From: JAFGTP01 sp964472715
Lineage (GTDB): Bacteria > Fidelibacterota > UBA2242 > JAFGTP01
Reading direction: 5' to 3'
Assembly (NCBI GenBank): GCA_964472715.1
Contig: CAYYMT010000127.1
Span: 1-10,001, forward strand
Length of the DNA stretch: 10,001 nucleotides
Part shown: one piece after another, positions 8,001 to 10,001 of the stretch
Position numbering within the stretch: the first letter of the stretch is position 1
How the letters are laid out: each line of letters starts with the position of its first letter
The notes under the pieces: model-generated
Told to the model about the DNA's origin: nothing
The model's database searches: none
The model's input: only the letters and a program-made list of their open reading frames with translations
Position numbers and translations under genes: made by a program

Positions 8001-9315
8001 TAGTATTCGCATCAGCTAAAAGTGTTTCCTTATCGGTTATGCCATTTGTTGTTGATTTGAAAATTTTAACATTAGCATTATCATCAACATCTTTGACATT
8101 CCAGTGAAAACTGGCATTATCACGATTTGTTCCACCCCAGGCGCCATCAATACCGACACCGCCTCCGGATTCGAGATACAGTTCTGTAACATCATCAGCA
8201 GCACCATGTTCAAATAATCCATTCCCGTCATAATCGACAATGGCTTCATAACCCGCCTCAGAATCATCAAATACCGGCCAGTGTCGAATATCAATAGAAT
8301 CACTTCTGGCAAGGGCCCAGTCAGCTGTGACTGAAGAGGTCACATAAAAATACCAGGTGCCTTCTTCGAGCAGTTTACCATTGAGTTGCGAGGCAGGCCA
8401 TGTACCACCTTCAAAAGTTGGTGTTAATGGTTCGCCATCACTTCTTGTGATATCAGAAAATAAGTCAGTAGATTGTGAACTGGCAATCGGTATATGAGCG
8501 CCTGCTTCTTCATCAACTTTTAAGAGACTACTATCCTGGGATGCCCATAAATAGTACAGCACTTCTGCAGCTGTTGAAGCATCACCATTTCCGGCAGCAT
8601 TATCATTATCAAATGCTATTCCTGACCAACCATCAGTTTCATCATCACTTCCATCATTTCCAGCGCCTGTTTGATCGATTACAATATCCGGTAGTGCAAC
8701 AGTTAATGCCTCAGCAGAAGATGGGTAAACATCTCCAAGTTCTGTTGAAGCTGTTCCGGCAGCAATTTCACCTGCAAAAGTGACAAATGATAATACACTA
8801 GTTGTATAGGTAACTGTTTTTGTTGGCCAACTTGCTTCTTCATTATCAGTGGTTGAAAAAGTATATGTCTCAGTTGAGCCATCACTTACACTTGAACTTG
8901 TTTCAACAGGAAAGAATACCGTAATTTTATCACCAGCTGCTGCAGCGGCACCGCCAACATCCAACGTGATGGATTCAGTTGTTGCATCAGCAACAGTGAC
9001 GGTAATTGCAGCTCCACCTGTATAAGAAACACCTATACCTTCATCTAAATCATCATCTTCATCAGGATCCGCCAGAGTCATACTTGACGGCAGAGAAATG
9101 ATAATATCATCACCAGCGACCCAAGGAGCGCCATCACCATCGGCCTCCAGGGTAATTTCCAGCGATTGCATAAAGTGCTGATCGCCATCAGATCCATTGA
9201 CATACGCGCCAACCGGCACAGTAGACGGTTTTAAGGTAACTGTCGCACCAAAGACAGAACCGCCTATCATCAAAAATGCTAAGATAAATACGCTTAATTT
9301 CTTAACAATGTTCAT
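5021..9315 (-). CDS. Giant acidic T9SS-cargo protein with cohesin-like and dockerin-like domains, 1379 aa after closing an assembly gap
   Basis: One gene split by 100 Ns; dropping the Ns and one of the two flanking 55-base copies leaves 4140 bases in a single frame. Residue numbers use that version. Signal peptide 1-24 (MNIVKK, hydrophobic core, VFGA); beta-rich domain 25-180; four loosely related modules of about 130-150 residues (about 200-350, 352-506, 511-663, 675-808), with F-x-W-type openings (FHW at 403-405, FNW at 538-540, FKW at 684-686). Next are a cohesin-like domain (810-968), a carboxypeptidase-regulatory/CNA-B-like domain (969-1069), a dockerin-like domain (1074-1145), a second cohesin-like domain (1161-1268) and the T9SS type A tail (1288-1379, with YPNPFNPTT). 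The second dockerin loop is canonical (D1123, D1125, D1127, D1134); the first is degenerate. The only Cys seen is 1081, in the dockerin-like part. The protein is very Asp-rich, fitting calcium binding or a saline habitat. An ATG 12 codons upstream (9351) is disfavoured: it lacks a Shine-Dalgarno, whereas AAGGAGG lies just before 9315. No catalytic domain was found; a surface assembly or structural role is inferred. Confidence 0.85.
7537..7746. other. Scaffold gap (100 N) flanked by identical 55-base ends: probable assembly artefact
   Basis: Bases 7537-7591 and 7692-7746 are identical over all 55 positions and bracket exactly 100 Ns (7592-7691). A 100-N run is the usual placeholder for a gap of unknown size, and 55 is a common de Bruijn k-mer; neighbouring contigs from such assemblers share an end of length k. 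Merging the two copies joins residues FNWG to ETVDGD in frame inside the T9SS cargo gene and removes the apparent second start at 7501. A true duplication or a hidden extra module cannot be fully excluded. Confidence 0.9.
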
Positions 9316-9404
9316 GTTAACCTCCTTGTTTTGAGTTTTCTTTTTGTACATGTCGTTGTACTATTATTAATAACAATTCTAAGATTCTTAAACTTTAGTT
9401 CCAT
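9312..9404 (-). CDS. Short upstream ORF (30 aa), translationally coupled leader of the T9SS cargo gene
   Basis: Starting at ATG 9404 and preceded by AGGAGA with a 4-base gap (9414-9409), this ORF runs 30 codons to a TGA whose first two bases are the last two of the cargo gene's ATG (ATGA, 9315-9312). The peptide begins MELKFKNLRIVI and ends in a Lys/Arg-rich stretch (KRKLKTRRLT). It has no signal peptide or recognised domain. An in-frame ATG 8 codons upstream (9428) is possible but has no clear Shine-Dalgarno. The last codons contain the AGGAGG used by the cargo gene, so translation of the leader would pass over and clear that site. The likely role is control of cargo translation rather than a functional peptide. 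Support is the paired ribosome sites and the overlap only; no homologue is known to me. Confidence 0.5.
   Translation of the reverse strand: MELKFKNLRIVINNSTTTCTKRKLKTRRLT
9321..9326 (-). promoter_or_regulatory. Strong ribosome binding site that fixes the T9SS cargo start at 9315
   Basis: AGGAGG on the minus strand stands 5 bases before the ATG at 9315. It makes that codon, which begins a textbook signal peptide, the start rather than the ATG at 9351, which lies upstream of this site and would add 12 hydrophilic residues before the signal peptide. Confidence 0.85.
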
Positions 9405-9427
9405 AAAGTCTCCTTTCTTTACTTCCA

Positions 9428-9476
9428 TGTATAAAATCTTCTGTTCAAACGGGCCCAATATTCGAATGAATATTCG
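9428..9476 (-). promoter_or_regulatory. Possible promoter with paired 8-bp direct repeats upstream of the cargo gene
   Basis: On the minus strand two copies of CGAATATT (9476-9469 and 9464-9457) stand 12 bases apart, followed by TTGGGC (9458-9453) and, 19 bases on, TATACA (9433-9428). These could be weak -35 and -10 boxes placing the transcript start shortly before the leader ORF. The direct repeats abut or overlap the -35 position, where an activator could bind. The spacing is long and the hexamers imperfect, so this is tentative. Confidence 0.25.
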
Positions 9477-9918
9477 TTTTAAAAGACTTCTTCATGTAAA
9501 AAATCTATTATTTATATCGGTTGCTTTAATTCACACTTTAGGCGTTTTAATTTTTTTTTATAATCAAAACGCGATAATCCGGCCCATTGCGGAAAAATGT
9601 TTAAATAATTTAACCGCCGGGACAATTATACTTTAGTCTGTCATTCCTTAGAAAGAACAAAATTCAAATTCTGTCAGGTCAATTAAAATGCCATAATCAC
9701 AAAAAATAATTGCAAAAATACCCTAAATAACTATAAATATTTAATTTAAGTACAAAAATATAAATCGATAATTTTAAATAAAATTCTATAAAATTTAATA
9801 AATATCAATAAAAAGCGGCAAATATTACCATAATTCAGAATATTTTAACATTTTTTGAATAAGCCGTTTCATTAAAAAGTGAGTTTTATTTTCCTTCACT
9901 TCGTTTCCGTCCTATTCT

Positions 9919-9954
9919 GTCATTGCGAAGGAGCGGAGCGACTGCGGCAATCTC
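9919..9954. repeat. REP-like dispersed palindromic repeat (ATTGCG...GGCAAT type)
   Basis: GTCATTGCGA, then GAGCGGAGCGAC, then GGCAATCTC forms a GC-rich element closed by ATTGC and GCAAT and standing in AT-rich DNA. From general knowledge, near-identical elements of the pattern CATTGCGAnnnGCGnAGCGAnnnnGCAATCTC occur in many copies in unrelated bacterial genomes. Only this one copy is in the window, so repetitiveness in this genome is inferred from resemblance. Confidence 0.6.
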
Positions 9955-10001
9955 GATATCCTGATCGATACTTGCCCATTGGAATGTATTATTCCTCCGA
10001 T

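Larger units (their letters stand above)
9405..10001. other. Gene-free AT-rich region upstream of the cargo gene
   Basis: No convincing gene is seen in these roughly 600 bases. The part nearest the gene (9405-9480) holds the leader's ribosome site and a possible promoter. The centre (about 9637-9900) is extremely AT-rich; in 9721-9840 only about one base in six is G or C, and it has stops in all frames. The outer edge (9919-9954) holds a GC-rich REP-like repeat. A plus-strand reading frame at 9427-9636 (69 codons, one hydrophobic segment) lacks a ribosome site and runs antisense to the promoter area, so it is not called. Confidence 0.6.

Noticed and set aside
9427..9636. Plus-strand 69-codon ORF with one hydrophobic segment (longer form from a TTG at 9331)
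   Set aside because: It has no Shine-Dalgarno, runs antisense to the leader and promoter area, and resembles no family I know.

Overview
The window looks like a piece of a metagenome- or draft-assembled genome from the FCB superphylum (Marinimicrobia, KSB1, Calditrichota, Cloacimonadota and Ignavibacteria are all possible; the phylum is not settled). Three things point there. Two very large exported proteins end in the NPFNPT-type C-terminal domain of type IX secretion (T9SS) cargo. Both carry modular extracellular beta-sandwich domains. Coding DNA has moderate GC while the spacers are very AT-rich. No tRNA, rRNA, CRISPR array or complete insertion sequence was seen.

Layout, all real genes on the minus strand (read right to left). 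At the right end is a gene-free, AT-rich region of about 600 bases with a REP-like dispersed repeat at its outer edge and, nearer the genes, a possible promoter with a pair of 8-bp direct repeats. A 30-codon ORF (9404-9312) with its own strong Shine-Dalgarno then leads, through a 4-base ATGA overlap, into a T9SS cargo gene (9315-5021). That gene is interrupted by 100 Ns, but exactly the same 55 bases stand on both sides of the Ns. Removing one copy and the Ns restores one reading frame of 1379 codons, so what looks like two genes is almost certainly one. The product has tandem beta-sandwich modules, a cohesin-like domain, a carboxypeptidase-regulatory-like domain, a dockerin-like domain, a second cohesin-like domain and the T9SS tail. 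A strong intrinsic terminator follows it.

After a 0.25-kb spacer with a dyad overlapping a possible -10 box comes a two-gene operon: a 1302-residue T9SS cargo protein (cohesin-like N-domain, about eight tandem cadherin/Ig-like repeats, T9SS tail) and, overlapping it by ATGA, a 216-residue lipoprotein with TPR-like helices. The left end of the window holds three consecutive hairpins resembling mobile palindromic repeats.

Taken together this is a cell-surface locus: two giant secreted or surface-anchored, non-enzymatic proteins and a lipid-anchored helper. The presence of both cohesin-like and dockerin-like domains suggests protein-protein assembly on the surface, but no catalytic or substrate-binding domain was recognised, so the biological role is open.
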